Shown here in pieces: positions 9,840-21,096 of a stretch of DNA of 64,000 bases (within the stretch, counting starts at the first letter, position 1; each line of letters begins with the position of its first letter). The notes under the pieces were generated by a model, which saw nothing but the letters and a program-made list of their open reading frames with translations, searched no databases and had not been told where the DNA came from. Position numbers and translations under genes: made by a program. The stretch spans positions 10,044,001 to 10,108,000 of the forward strand of contig JAFFJZ010000010.1 of the NCBI GenBank assembly GCA_018340375.1, given 5' to 3'. The stretch comes from Gonatopus flavifemur (Eukaryota; Arthropoda; Insecta; Hymenoptera; Dryinidae).

Positions 9840-12800
9840 TGAACGTTTCGAGACAATCATTTTGAGAGTTCCATCTTGTGTCATTTGAGAACAGCGGCAT
9901 CGAGTCGCCTTTTTGCTTGAGCAATCCCTATGAAAATAGAATGTAGTGGAATTTCAAGTCTTCTTAAAACACCAAATACGTACCTTCTCAATTTTTTCCT
10001 GATAAATTATTGTTATTTCTTGTTGTCATCCACTTCATACGAAAGGAATCATGCTTCAATGTGTTGAGAGAAATATGTTTGTTTTATTCCAACATAACAA
10101 TCATTTAAAGGTAATGATTACGTGTAGAATAGAATAATTATTCAGAGTAGTGAAACACGAATTAGATTTATAATAAGATTGCATCAACAACACAATTCAC
10201 AGTAATTATTACTGTAGACTGTAACAAATCTCCACTAAATTGTAACTGACAAACATCTTTAATTATAGTGAAATTCCTCATTGTTTATACACAGTAACTA
10301 AAACCGCATACTTTTTGTAAAGTACACGAGAGTATTGTTTGCAACTTTCGTAAATCTTGTCGTCATGACTTTGACAATTATCGAGCTTGATTCAACTATA
10401 AAACAAAGTACCTATTACAAACATGAATTGATGATTGCAGAATTGAATCGACTATTTGGAATAAAGACTGCAATTCATAAAATATCGAAGTTACAATTTT
10501 CATTTCAAATTTGTCATGTTTTCAGTTGGAAAATCTCTATCATTTCTTGTGATGAAAGTTCAGTTTGCTGTTTGAAAAATGTTTAAATTCAAAAATTCTC
10601 AGTAACTTAGATATCAGGCACATGATATCTAAATTATAAAGACATCGAGACAACGTGTTTGTTTTGATTCATTTGATCGAAGCTTCGAATGTCTTGAGTT
10701 CAGGGTTCGAACCATGTTCAGGGTCGCTATTCCACCAACGTTTCATAAATACAGTAACATCGAACACGCTCGTAACGCCACAATCGAGACTTGATTTAGA
10801 GCAACGTCGCGCGAGCAATCGGTCGAATTTTAAATTCGATACCTGAGAATTTATACGTGTACGATAAAAACAAGGTACCTGGTCCAATAATTGTGATTAA
10901 ACGCCGTGAATATCTCTTACATAAATTTTCTCTTTGAAATAATTTATCAAGTGATCTCAGGTGCCATAACTTTGGCAAATCGATGATCAATCAATAAAAT
11001 GACACGAATTTTGTATCGAAGAGAATGTTTACATATAAATTCTCGATGATATATGTTACACGCATAATCCCAGACTCCGATTCTAATTGAAATGCCAAAG
11101 TTAATCGACGGGAATGAGGTCATAGAATAATCATCCACCACTGCGCTGTTATAATCTTATTCGGTATCTCTATCCTTGTCTCTTCCTATTCTCTGTGGTA
11201 TTTTATAATACCACCTCTCACTCGGTAACTCGTATACAAACACTTGACCTCGCGGTATTTTCGCTAACACGTTGTGTACTTTCTTTCTTTTTCACGATGG
11301 TTCATCGAATGAAACAAGACGTATAGAATGCGATTATTACGTGTAAACAAGTATGTGTGTATAGTCACAGTTGAACACTCGTATGATGCAAATCTCACTC
11401 GTGCGTTTACTCGTGGGAACTTGGATGTTGGAATTGAATGAATAATGTTAATATAGAATCGATGATAACAACAACAGTATCGATATCCCGATTGTTTCTT
11501 CATCCTTAAGCAGAGTGCAGAATATATTTTTACAATTTGCGAAAGTTGGAATAATTTCATTACCACTTACATTCTTGTACATCTCCGTGCATATCGCACT
11601 TGAATCGACCGACACACAGGGTATTGCAAAGTACATCCGTACTATAGAGAGAAGTATCCTGACTCTGCAGTAATTCTGCTATTCCCTCTCTCGCTTTATC
11701 CTTCATCTTGTATAGTCTCCTCTTCCACCATTTTATCGATCCGTCTGCACGCTGCAACAAGAAAGATGTACCCACCTAAAGGTGAATCCACCTTAGGTAC
11801 CAAGATGGTGTGTGCACTGTTGGATGGATTTTAATCTTCTCTCGTATACTTTGTTGCACATCTCTATTTCCGTCCCATTCTCTCCTTTTGATGGAGTTTA
11901 TGATTCCAAGCAACCCGAGTTATATCAGGCGGCGAAAGACAAGTGAAAAAGATTTTAATTCCATGAGATTTTTTATATACTCATTTCAATATTTATTGCA
12001 CATTCAACTGAGAAACGATTTCTACGTTTTAAGGTAAGGAATATGTTGTATGTATACACCTATGTGTTCGATCCTTTCTCTTATTTTTACTTCACAAAAA
12101 ACGTATAAAAAAAGTCTATTAATTGATCGAGTGAAGTGCAGAGAAGTTCAGACGTGTGTAAACTTGACTGAGGTCGTGCGATGTTGGATTGTTGTACATT
12201 CAACTTCTTAGCTCTTTCTGTATGCGAGCATGCTCACATTCCTCATCGTTTATTCATATGTCCTGAAGTTATATGTTTTTATACTGTGTGAGTTTATACT
12301 ATATTATTTATGAATATAGGTGAATATGAATTATCTATCAATTGCAGTTATTAAACTGGAGGGATTATATATTTGCAATCGTTTTCAAAGTGTTGTCGAT
12401 GTTGTCATGTATTACGATAGAATGATGGTAAGTTCTCCAATGAATTCGTGGGGCTTCCTGTGGTTGCTGTCAAGACAAATTTTCGAATCGATACATTGAT
12501 TACCAGTCTCGAAGTGCGTGTATCTATCGAAGGAAGTTCTGCTTTTATATTCTGAATTTTCTCTATAGCGTTCTCGCTTTTTTCCTTGAATTCTTTCGAA
12601 TCCGAGAAATGCTTTGCAATAATCTATATCATTCTGAATTGGTGAACTCAAAGAAGATTCAGGGTGTCTACTAGTTAGAAATTTCAACGGAATCAATCAA
12701 TTATTTTTCAAGTTCAACGATTTAAATTACAGCTTTTTTAGAATGTTCACTCAACACAATTAACAATTCAGCTTATTGTGGGATTGTAGAAAAGAACATA

Positions 12801-13010
12801 AGACTTGCCAATGAATGAAATGTGATGTCTAGAGACCGGATTATATTATTTTATCTTGTGTTTTATTAATGATTCAGGACAAGATTACATGACAATGAGT
12901 ATGTACATTCAATTGCAACTGAATTGGTTTAATGAAAATGAAACAAATAATGCATATGAAAATATTGATTATTCGTATAATCTGGTCTTTAGTAATATCG
13001 AATATTTATA
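9840..13010. other. AT-rich unannotated stretch
   Basis: No gene is supported. A GGGTTCGAACC string near 10702 was considered as a tRNA T-arm and rejected. A donor-like AAG/GTAAGG near 12013 follows an open frame with no recognisable product. No element boundaries are visible. Confidence 0.45.
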
Positions 13011-13017
13011 AATAAAA

Positions 13018-13225
13018 TTCCCTAGCAAAAATGATTCTAGCCTTCTTATAGTTAATGCCAAGGCCCTTTCTAGCGACTAATTTCACTGCAAGCGCCTTGA
13101 AAGGTGCTGGACAACCGCTATAATCACTTTTACTAGCGTTAGTCTGTTTGTAGGTTACAAAGTACCATATAAAATTTCTTCCGATGCGCTGTTCATCGAT
13201 GACAAGACGAGAATTCAATTGATTT
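13018..13225. repeat. Dispersed repeat, CTRGCARAAATGATTCTAG family (copy 1)
   Basis: About 110 bp starting at CCCTAGCAAAAATGATTCTAG-like sequence aligns with 39364-39570. Shared landmarks are TTCACTGCAAGC and CTTGAAAGGTGCT. The terminus also resembles both ends of the small inverted repeat at 33825-33900. It is probably a non-coding transposon fragment of unknown superfamily. Confidence 0.55.
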
Positions 13226-13229
13226 CCCT

Positions 13230-15110
13230 TTTTCTAAAGGAGACGCAATTTTATCGAACACATTTCATACTTCTAATGTTGATAAATTTCAATTTCCCAT
13301 CCTTGGTAATGTAGGTACACTAGAGTGGTGTGGAAAATTTGAAATTGCTGAATCCGAATTGCTAGGTTATTGGTGATGAAGCTGAAATTGGCACAAAACG
13401 TTTATCAAGGATTGAAGTATCTAAAACGTTCAGTGAAATGATATTTGATCGATTTCTAGGGTGGATGAAGCTTTAAACAACGTTCAATAAAAAGTTACAA
13501 CAATCAGCTGTTAGTTTCAGCTTCATGCATTGGTACGAGAAATAAAAAGAAAATATTTGAAAATCAATGACGTCTTCCGATTGCGCATAGCAAAAGAAGT
13601 TTTCGAAAATAGATGAACTTGGAAAATTCTTTGCAATTTGGATTTGGAATTGATTGAAATGATGATGAAAGTGTAACAAAATCGAATGAAATCTTTGGAT
13701 CGCGCATAGCGACAACATTTTTCAGGAAAAGACGAATTTTAAGAGTCTTCTTCTTTGTGCATAAGAGAAAAACTAATTCAAATAATATTTTGACGCAGAA
13801 TAGTGGAACACCGTGGAGTGCGTACAATGTTAGAACTGTCTTTGAATTTAATATATTTTCCATGTACATTTGTAAATGAAATTTTCAATCCTTGGTGATT
13901 GAAATGAGAATTCATTTACACGCAACTGAGTTTTGAACTTTTGCTATATTATATCATAATATATATTTTCGTAACTGAAATTTCAATAAATTTTTCAGTT
14001 ACGTGAATACCTTTTGCTTTCATTACATGTAATTGGAAGTTCAATCAGAAATTTCTGACAGAGTAGCTGCGGTTTTGTTGATGTTGCTGAAGTTTGAATC
14101 ATTCATAGAAACGAAAACAAAATTCAAACCCACGGAATGTGATGCGAATGATCGTTATTTAACTTGTCAGATTAACTTCTTGGATGTGAAAACAGCGCTT
14201 AAAAAAGATGAATGCAAAATTTTTGGTCTTCATAAACGATTCAAACTTCAGCAACACCGCTTTTCGTGCAATATCAAAAATGATTCATCATTTTTGGTAT
14301 GATGAAGACAATCCAAAATTCATTACAAAAATGTGCCTGTATTTTGAGTCCCACGCATATCCAATTATAATGTGTGATTTACAATCTTCACTAAAGTTCT
14401 GTATAATATCCATAAAACTAGGTTAAACTATTCTCCTAATTGACTCAAGTTTATATTTTGATTTTCGCGAGAATTCAGATATGATCAACTTTGATTTTAA
14501 CTTGGTTCTAATGTAACTATCTCTGAATTGTGTAATAACGTTACCCTGTAACATTCAATTCGCCGAAACATGCGTAAAGCTAGTTTCCAAAGCACCACCA
14601 AAAGTTTGTGAAACCGAGTCGAGAGTCGGTTACATTAAAACCATGCTCCAATGCAGGTTAATCATACCTGGATTTTCGCAGAGATCAGAGTATGAAGTTC
14701 ATTCAATGAAGAAAATAGTAGGTCTTTGAAGCTGAAACAGTTGAAGTAGATATTCATGAGCCCAAATACGGGTGAATTAAGAGCTAATTAAGTACCAAAG
14801 TTTTGATTAAAGTGTTCGAAAGAATTCCGGGAAGTCTGTGGCGGTTCCAAATTTACGAGAAGCTGGAGGTAATGCAAATGCCGTTTAAGTACTTTCTGGA
14901 ACAAATTTTGGAATTCCAACAAAGTGAATTTCTAAGGGAACGACAAAAGAGTGAATCTCTAAATACATGAGAAGTAGTACATCAGTTGAATGTAAGAGTT
15001 TGTATGCAAAATTATGTTTTACTTTTCAAACAACAACAACAACAACACAATTTAATTGTTTGCAACGCATTTACGGTCGAACTATTGTTGTTAGAGAAAA
15101 AATTGTTCAA
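13230..15110. other. Unannotated stretch
   Basis: No convincing gene. A short hairpin around 13965-14007 pairs GTAACTGAAATTTC with its inverted copy. The open frame at 14033-14302 does not begin at an ATG and has no motif. A CAA trinucleotide run lies at about 15029-15047. Confidence 0.45.
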
Positions 15111-15916
15111 ACAATAACACAGTGCGACAAATTTCACTTCAAAAAAGTTGCTGGGTTGAATCCAACTAAAATGGGATCTGTGGGACAAAAAAAACATATC
15201 CCTCGAGGGATTTTTCTAGGTTAGCTCATATAACCGAGAAATAAGCAAATGAATTTTGAAATACACTGCCACTCACCAAAAAAACCCAAAACCCAAAAGT
15301 TCCTCTTCCGGTGGCCCAGACCAATGTATTGCTATGGAAAATGGGTCGCCAAGCACAAATCCGGTATCAGAATTCTCAAGTTCGGCCCAGTTTTTTTTCT
15401 AACCTCAAAAAACGTCTTTTTTTTCTATATTTGTGGCCACACTATTCTCACTATGAATTCGGAAGAAGCAGCTGAAAATACATAGAAATCGACTGGTCTG
15501 AGCTGCCGGAATTCCCACTCCGAAGGAGAAGAGAGGGGGCGGAGATTCTGGCAAAGTGTAAAATTATAATTCAATTTTCCATAAAGTGCAACTTGTAAAA
15601 CTCACAATTCTCATTCGAATTCTAAAATTCAAATTCCACTTTTTTAGGTCAAGGATACTGTTTGTGCTGTTGAAAAATTTGTTAATTGCGAAATTCATCC
15701 AGTAAAACAAAATTGGTAATCAATTGGGAGTGCGTAGCAGGTTCAGGGTTTCAAAAGAAAAAATATTAACTGTTCAGAGAGAGTGACAACAACTTCCAAC
15801 GGTGTTTTTTTTTATTTTGTGACCAATTCTGATGAAAACGTTAAATGTATGTGTTCACATAGACCAAAATACCAAGTTATTATCAACGTAATTATAAAAT
15901 ATTTCACATTTAATCT

Positions 15917-16188
15917 TTAATCGGATTCTACGTTTGAGTCAGCTTCTGGTTCTTTTAACAATTCTCCAAAATTTGCCTCCCCGTCGCTTTCTGGATCGTA
16001 CTTCATGTACGTAACCCAACAAGCGTCTGCAATTAGGGCATCCAATTTTTTCCCTTTGAATCGTTTTTCTGTTGGCATCAATACTTGATAGTACCTTTCA
16101 CCATGTTCGTCCGATTCAGTTGATAGTTGCGCGCTCAAAGTATCTAGGTGGTGGTGGAGGAAGTGAATTTTGAGAGACATATTCACCC
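15917..16188 (-). pseudogene. C-terminal exon remnant of a transposon-associated conserved protein (NMSLKIHFL type)
   Basis: Read on the minus strand from an acceptor TTTTTACAG, the exon encodes VNMSLKIHFLHHHLD, then SDEHGERYYQ, then EKRFKGKK and an ADACW motif, and ends in an acidic tail and a stop. This motif series (NMSLKIHFLxxHLD, S-D/E-EHGER, EKR-Y/F, D-x-CW) is one I recognise from uncharacterised proteins repeated in many arthropod genomes. Their biochemical role is not known to me. Only the C-terminal exon is present, and the usual DYCW has become DACW. Its position inside terminal inverted repeats suggests it travels with the element. It is likely non-functional here. Confidence 0.6.
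16040..16086 (-). repeat. Source half of a 47-bp perfect inverted duplication
   Basis: This piece of the coding remnant is repeated exactly, in reverse orientation, at 16424-16470, immediately left of the transposon's right terminus. Confidence 0.85.
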
Positions 16189-16240
16189 CTGTAAAAATCA
16201 AGTACTTTAGGCTATTGTTTTGAGTAAAATATGTTTTCAA

Positions 16241-16423
16241 CACAGTAAAAAGTAAAACTTACTTCCAACCTTAATATCGGCTTATTTCAAGATGCAGCCA
16301 AAACTAGCCCTATTTCAGCTGAAAGTAAGCATCAGAAACAAATGCCGACACAATGGAAAAGACTGAATTTCAGTCAAGTTTTCGAGTAAGATGCAGCCAC
16401 TTTCAGTCGGACTTTTTACAGTG
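16241..16423. mobile_element. 183-bp MITE with CACWGTAAAAAGT ends and AA duplication
   Basis: The left end CACAGTAAAAAGT and the right end, in reverse complement CACTGTAAAAAGT, are flanked by AA on each side. The interior is palindromic and enriched for AGATGCAGCC and TTTCAG motifs. It sits inside the element at 15118-16483. It shares the CAC terminus and 2-bp duplication with the CACGGAG group but has a different sub-terminal sequence. Confidence 0.75.
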
Positions 16424-16470
16424 AAGTATTGATGCCAACAGAAAAACGATTCAAAGGGAAAAAATTGGAT
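16424..16470 (+). repeat. Inverted 47-bp copy of coding-remnant sequence
   Basis: Identical to the reverse complement of 16040-16086. Its first two bases are also the right-hand AA duplication of the MITE at 16241-16423. After removal of the MITE this copy abuts TATGTTTTC on the left and the TTGTCGCACAGTG terminus on the right, so the right end of the transposon has been rearranged. Confidence 0.85.
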
Positions 16471-16486
16471 TTGTCGCACAGTGTAA

Positions 16487-17019
16487 TTGTGGTTTCTTAT
16501 TCACTATAGAATGAAATTGGTTTTGTCATTGAAACCAATTTTTGAAATCTTCGTCAGATTTTTTCAAAGTTGATCTTAATGTCGTTAGTCGGGAAATCCG
16601 AACATTAGACTATTCTCGCAAAATTCGTGGTTGGGATTTTGTTATGAACGATTCAACTCTTCACAATATATACTTCTGGTCTAACTATTGATTTTCAAAA
16701 GATGTTTTTTTTTCAATTTCTGAATAATCGGTTCAGTTGGGCCAATCAGATGAATAAATAAAATGCTGTCACTGAGTTTATAAACGTCGACCCGACTTTG
16801 TGTCCGGTGTCGGTGACCCGGGTAGTGATTTGTGAAATTTATTTCAATAAATAATCAAGAATTTAAAGAACATAGTTCTAACAAATTTTATTCTTGAATG
16901 AATGAGGGACCATTGAATTGTTTATAACAAGGAACTGACCATGAATCTCGCAAAAAATCTGGTTGGATTTTCGGATTCTCCAACTAAAAACATATGAAGT
17001 GCCGTGGAAAAATTGTACA
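16487..17019. other. No recognised feature
   Basis: AT-rich sequence between two elements. I see no gene. Confidence 0.45.
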
Positions 17020-17021
17020 TA

Positions 17022-17242
17022 CACGGAGAGAAATTTGTAGTTAAATTTACTATGTTATTATTGTTCCCGAGAAACAGACTGAACTATGACGCGTTCCCCC
17101 ATAAAACATAGTAAATATGATCAGAATTCTATTGTTGTACCATAGTAAAAATATGCCCTTCATAGTAAAATCCGACAGAATTCAGTCTGTTCCTCGGGAA
17201 CAATAATAATATAGTAAATTTAACTACAAATTTCTCTCCGTG
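17022..17242. mobile_element. 221-bp CACGGAG fold-back element
   Basis: Terminal repeats begin CACGGAGAGAAATTTGTAG and extend over about 50 bp, including ATTATTGTTCCCGAG, with only small mismatches. TA flanks both ends. The interior repeats CATAGTAAA in both orientations. It is non-coding. Confidence 0.8.
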
Positions 17243-17244
17243 TA

Positions 17245-18102
17245 GATAATTGTACACATACGATGGACTGAAAATTTCGGAAACTGTCTTCACGCATGGT
17301 TTAAATAATAATTAAATATTTTTATTGTGATTGCCGAGCACAGAAATTAAACAAATTGGACTTCACCAGACATTTAATTGACATAAGCTAATTCAGTGGT
17401 ATTGCGAATTCTTTTGTAAAACTTTCTACAGCACGTATGAATGTGAGAAGATTACGGGGTAATTGAGAGTTTCATGAGGTGCTGGAATCGCTACAATGGG
17501 AGGACAATTTTCTCGGTTTCTTCGGAAGTAAAGAATTCATGAATCACACATCATAGTACATTGACCGTCTAATTGGTGATTTCTTGATTATAAAGTTTTT
17601 TGTTAAATTATACATACCCAATTGGCTCTCTCCGAAACATCTCCAAGTTTTATTGTGAAACAGAGTAGGTATATTTAAAATAAGCTGTTTCAAACAAAAA
17701 CCATTTTCGAAACATTCTAATGTTTTTTTATATTATGTTGTGAGTACACAAAGTGAAGATTGGTATGTTTGAAACAGAAATAATAGTTTTAAACAAGAAA
17801 AAAATGTTTTTTTTTTTTTCAACCCTGACTTTATGTTTTTTCGATTAGTCAATTGTTTTATTTGAATGAATGTATATTATTGGAATTCCTTGACTTGAGT
17901 TCCATAGGCTATGACACAGATTCTCCCACTTCTGAACAAACCTTAGAATCTGACCAACCAGAAGCATTATCGGGGAGTAGTTAATTGATCAATTACAAGT
18001 AATTGATATTATCGATGCGTTAATCGACAACAAAACGTGACAGTTTTGATAATACCCGAAATGGTTGATCGTTTCTTACCTTGCGTAATGAGCGGGGAGC
18101 TT
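17245..18102. other. No recognised feature
   Basis: AT-rich spacer before mariner copy 1. It has several poly-T runs and no supported gene. Confidence 0.45.
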
Positions 18103-18104
18103 TA

Positions 18105-19209
18105 CCACTGTGTCCAAAAATGAGGTGACATAGAGGATAAGAATTTATTTTGAAAAATCTTTATTTATTCTCTCAAAACAAGTTCATCGCCTTCTATCGA
18201 CTCAAAACGGTGTCCCCGGTGCGGTCTTTTGAGTTTGTTGGATAGCCAGAAGTTGCACGATACCAAATCAGGGGAATAAGGTAGTTGTGGAACGATATGG
18301 GGGAAGTTTGTTGCGAAATAACCACGAAGAATAAATGCAGTGTGAGCCGGTGCATTGTCGTGGTGCAAAAACCAAGAGTTGTCCCGCCACAATTCCGTTC
18401 TCTTTGGGCGAATAGCTTCACGTAAACGACGCATAACGCTCAAATAATGTTTTTTGATGACAGTTTGACCCGGTGGAAGGAACTCAAAATGCACAACGCT
18501 ACGATAATCGAAGAAAACAGTCAACATAACCTTGATTTTTGAGCGACTTCGGCGCGGTGTTTTTAGCTTTGCTTCACCTTTAGCGCGATATTCACTTGAT
18601 TGATCTGGTGTTTCTGGGTTGTAAGCATAAATCTACGTCTCATTTCTCGTAATAATGCGTTTCATCTTGTCCTGATAGTCAGAAAGCATTGTTTTACACA
18701 CTTCAACGCGACAATGCTTTCCCCGGAAAATCGAAATTTGACGCGTCTGAGACCCAGAACATCCTTCAAAATGGTATTGACTGATCTTTTTGAAATGCCA
18801 ACATCATCAGCAAGATCTCTAATTGTTGATCGACGATTTACAAGCACCAAATCTTCGATTTTTTGGACGTGAACTTTCAACCTCCTTGGAACTCTTTATA
18901 CCACTCGCGAACATTTCTTTTCGACATAGCCTCATCGCCAAAGGCTTTCTGCACCATCCTCAAGAAATCAGAAAATTCATTCCGCAAACAAAATTTAACA
19001 CAAATTCTTTGCTCAACAAATGCAGACATTATAAAAATCGAAAAATTCACTTTCAGCAGCTTACAAAACGAAGCCTATCTCAAACACCTAATGAATATTT
19101 TGATGTGAGCCTTGGCACGGATATAAAAGACCGTCCCACTAACCTGAAAATAAGACATTTGCGGACCAAGTTTAAATTCAAATCTCACCTTACTTTTTGG
19201 ACACAGTAG
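18105..19209 (-). mobile_element. mariner transposon, copy 1 (internally deleted)
   Basis: Ends ACTGTGTCCAAAAAT and TTTTTGGACACAGTAG are inverted repeats flanked by TA at 18103-18104 and 19210-19211, as expected for mariner. The transposase reads on the minus strand. Compared with copy 2 (48117-49622) it lacks about 120 bp near the 3' end of the transposase and about 28 bp in the DNA-binding linker, but it also lacks the MITE that interrupts copy 2. The larger deletion joins GCCTT to CTATCGACTC, with short shared bases at the junction. Confidence 0.9.
18165..19029 (-). pseudogene. Inactive mariner transposase, copy 1
   Basis: A mariner transposase cuts and pastes its element using a DD34D catalytic triad. 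Recognisable parts are an N-terminal start (MSAFVEQ) at 19029, the second helix-turn-helix (TIRDLADDVGISKRSVNTIL, within 18662-18880), and the catalytic part with FFDYRSVVHFEFLPPG, HHDNAPAHTA and PYSPDL. The spacing from the second Asp to the third catalytic position is 34 residues, as in mariner, but that third position is Asn (SCNFW instead of CDFW). The first catalytic position reads RNE instead of GDE, and the following Trp codon is a stop. The C-terminal part is deleted. It is clearly dead. Confidence 0.9.
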
Positions 19210-19544
19210 TAAATCTCATGATATTTTTCTATTTTAAAGCTTTTTCGCACATTCCTGTTGAGACTTCGAGACTAAAATTGATTCTGGTGGGGGATTGGTT
19301 AGCACAATGTTGAAAATTTCGATTCATACACGGAGAAAATTATACGGTTTCGAGGAATTCAGTGAGTACCCATGGGAACGAATCAGCACTCAATTCCTAT
19401 CCTAAAGTCGCGATGAGAACTAAAGCGAATGGTGATCAATCCAATACACTTTTCTTAATGCATTAAGAAATAATTAACATCTATATTCGTTTGAAATTTT
19501 CCATACTTCCTAGATCTGGAATAATGAAAAATTACACGTCTCAC

Positions 19545-19775
19545 TCCACCAAATCTCAGGAGTCCGCTTGGAGCGAGATTTTCACTCGTTTCGAGTGAAC
19601 TCACACTCTATCAGAGTGTAAAATTCTTTCTGAAATTGAGGTTACTATCAATTTCTAACCTCAAACCTCAAATTAACACTCTGAAGGAGTGGAAATTTCA
19701 CACGAAATTTCGGCAAGCTCACTTTTAGCTGGTTGAAGAGTGGAATCTCACTCTAAAAATTTTAGAGAGTACATT
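19545..19775. repeat. TTCACTC-motif repeat, one end of the TACTCTCTAAA family
   Basis: The segment contains many copies of GAGTGA/TCACTC in both orientations. It ends in CACTCTAAAAATTTTAGAGAGT, the same terminus as the complete element at 20676-20846. A matching left terminus is not visible, so it is probably truncated or diverged. Confidence 0.5.
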
Positions 19776-19810
19776 TCAAAGGTATCAATACTTGAGTAAC
19801 ATTTATTAAC

Positions 19811-20018
19811 ATTTAGAAAACTGAGTGTCAGTTTAGGGAAAAAGAGCACCGCTGAAAAATCTTTGCAGTAAGGTTATCAAAAATTCGTAGTGAAAATACT
19901 AAACGTTGATGGTTTTATTGTTATCGTTTACAGTGAATTTATCAACTTTTGATGAATTTACTACGAAAATTCTTCAGCGACACTCTTTTTCCCTAAACTG
20001 TCAGTCATTTTTCTAAAT
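19811..20018. repeat. 208-bp palindrome with ATTTAGAAAA ends
   Basis: The arms share CAGTTTAGGGAAAAAGAG and TTCGTAGT in inverted orientation and meet near 19910-19930. The ends ATTTAGAAAA and TTTTTCTAAAT match. I could not resolve a clear target duplication. It is non-coding. Confidence 0.65.
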
Positions 20019-20090
20019 AATCATAACCCCTGTCTTGCCGTGTACATGGAAAAAAGAGAATGGAGAAGTTTACCGTATAGAATGACAACG

Positions 20091-20190
20091 TGTCGCTTCA
20101 AGCCTTTAAATGGGAATTCTTACAAAATATATTGCCAAATAATTCACGTTATATTCTGTAAAAATTCCCATTGAAAGGCTTGAAGCGACG
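20091..20190. repeat. Hairpin with 40-bp near-perfect stem
   Basis: The arms 20091-20131 and 20151-20190 pair over about 40 bp. They share GTCGCTTCAAGCCTTT and ATGGGAATT with only a few mismatches, around a 20-base loop. It lies just inside the left end of the composite element. Confidence 0.8.
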
Positions 20191-20392
20191 CTCCAGATAT
20201 GTGTTGACAAATGTACCAAGCTTGGTGCCAAGCTTGAGCCAATGCTACTCAACATTAGGCCTAGCATGCTTACCAACATTGGCACCAAATTAGATTAATG
20301 TTTGGGATGATAACAATGCTCAACGCTTGGTTCAATATCAGGATTCAATATTGGCTTCATGTTTTGAATCGATATTAGTGCCATGATTGATA

Positions 20393-20889
20393 CACGGAGA
20401 AAAAGAAATTCGCTGTGGCAGCGAAATCTACTTTTGCTGGGTTCCTTTTGCCAGAGCAGCAAACTATTTGCTGTTCCAGCATTCTTGTTAGCCGCGACAG
20501 CGAATTTTTAGCTGTGGCAGCAAAAAATGTTTGCTATTCTGTATACAATACTGAAAATTTGCTGGCGGAGCAAACATTTTTTGCTGCCACAGCTAAAAAA
20601 TTGCTATCGTAGCTCACACGATTGCTGTTGAAGCAAATTTTTAGCTAGGTCAGCAAAAAATTTTGCTATTCTATATACTCTTTAAATTCCTTGGAGTGAA
20701 AATTCACTCTTGCCGAGTGAAAATACTGCAATTCCGAAAGAGTGAAAAATTTCACTCTTAAAGAGTTGAGCTCCCACTCCGTTCTAGAGTTGCAGTATTT
20801 TGACTCTTTGAAGAGTGAATATTCACTCCAAAGAATTTAGAGAGTATAATATCTCGATTTGCCGCGTCAGCAAATTTTTTCTCTCCATG
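20393..20889. mobile_element. CACGGAG fold-back element, second TTTGCTG/CAGCAAA copy
   Basis: Ends CACGGAGAAAAAG and TTTTTTCTCTCCATG are flanked by TA. The body matches the element at 9599-9837 (same CTGGGTTCCTTTT and GCTGTGGCAGCGAA landmarks) but is longer and holds a nested 171-bp element. Open frames in the body of each copy translate to the same short peptide core, which reflects repeat identity, not coding. Confidence 0.8.
20676..20846. mobile_element. 171-bp nested MITE, TACTCTYTAAATTC ends
   Basis: Terminal repeats of about 33 bp (TACTCTTTAAATTCC at the left) differ at about three positions. The interior carries GAGTGAA/TTCACTC in both orientations. TA flanks both ends. Removing it joins GCTATTCTATA to TAATATCTCG, which restores the sequence order of the sister element at 9618-9655, so this copy has a natural empty-site reference. 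Confidence 0.75.
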
Positions 20890-21015
20890 TATACAATCAA
20901 CATCAACGAATAGGGATAGTTTTCTTATTGGAATCCAAGCTTGATTGAACAAGTGTAATATATTCCCACACATGAAATTTCGGAATATGAGATGTCGATA
21001 CAGTGACTTCAGTCT

Positions 21016-21096
21016 AGATAGCACAAGAGTTCTAAAAGAGTTCAGAATTAATGGAACGGATTCTTGAAGAACTCTTTTAGGACTCTTGTGCTATCT
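21016..21096. other. 81-nt hairpin with 28-bp stem, one mismatch
   Basis: The arms 21016-21043 and 21069-21096 are inverted copies with a single difference, separated by a 25-base loop. Shared core: AGATAGCACAAGAGT. Size and pairing resemble a microRNA precursor, but it lies inside a transposon, so a fold-back MITE or a transposon-derived small RNA is equally possible. Confidence 0.55.

Larger units (their letters stand above)
15118..16483. mobile_element. CACWGTGCGACAAAT-ended transposon, TAA duplication, carrying an eroded exon
   Basis: The left end CACAGTGCGACAAAT and the right end, in reverse complement CACTGTGCGACAAAT, differ at one base. Both ends are flanked by TAA. A 3-bp duplication with CACTG-type ends is compatible with CACTA/EnSpm-like elements, though a transposase is not readable. 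The 1366-bp body contains a minus-strand coding remnant (15917-16188), a 183-bp MITE (16241-16423) and an inverted 47-bp duplication of part of the coding remnant next to the right terminus. Confidence 0.65.
19329..20042. mobile_element. CACGGAG-ended element with nested insertions
   Basis: The left end CACGGAGAAAATTATACGG and the right end (reverse complement CACGGCAAGACAGG) match only at the extreme terminus. TA flanks both. The right TA at 20043-20044 is shared with the next element, so the two elements abut head to tail. The interior holds two further inverted repeats (19545-19775 and 19811-20018). The boundary call is less certain than for its sisters because the arms diverge quickly. 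Confidence 0.55.

Noticed and set aside
10695..10730. GGGTTCGAACC resembling a tRNA T-loop
   Set aside because: The flanking bases do not form a 5-bp T stem, and no acceptor, D or anticodon stem can be folded around it on either strand.
20415..20612. Open frame whose peptide (AAKSTFAGFLLPEQ) is repeated near 9760 on the other strand
   Set aside because: The shared peptide is the translation of the shared TTTGCTG/CAGCAAA transposon body.
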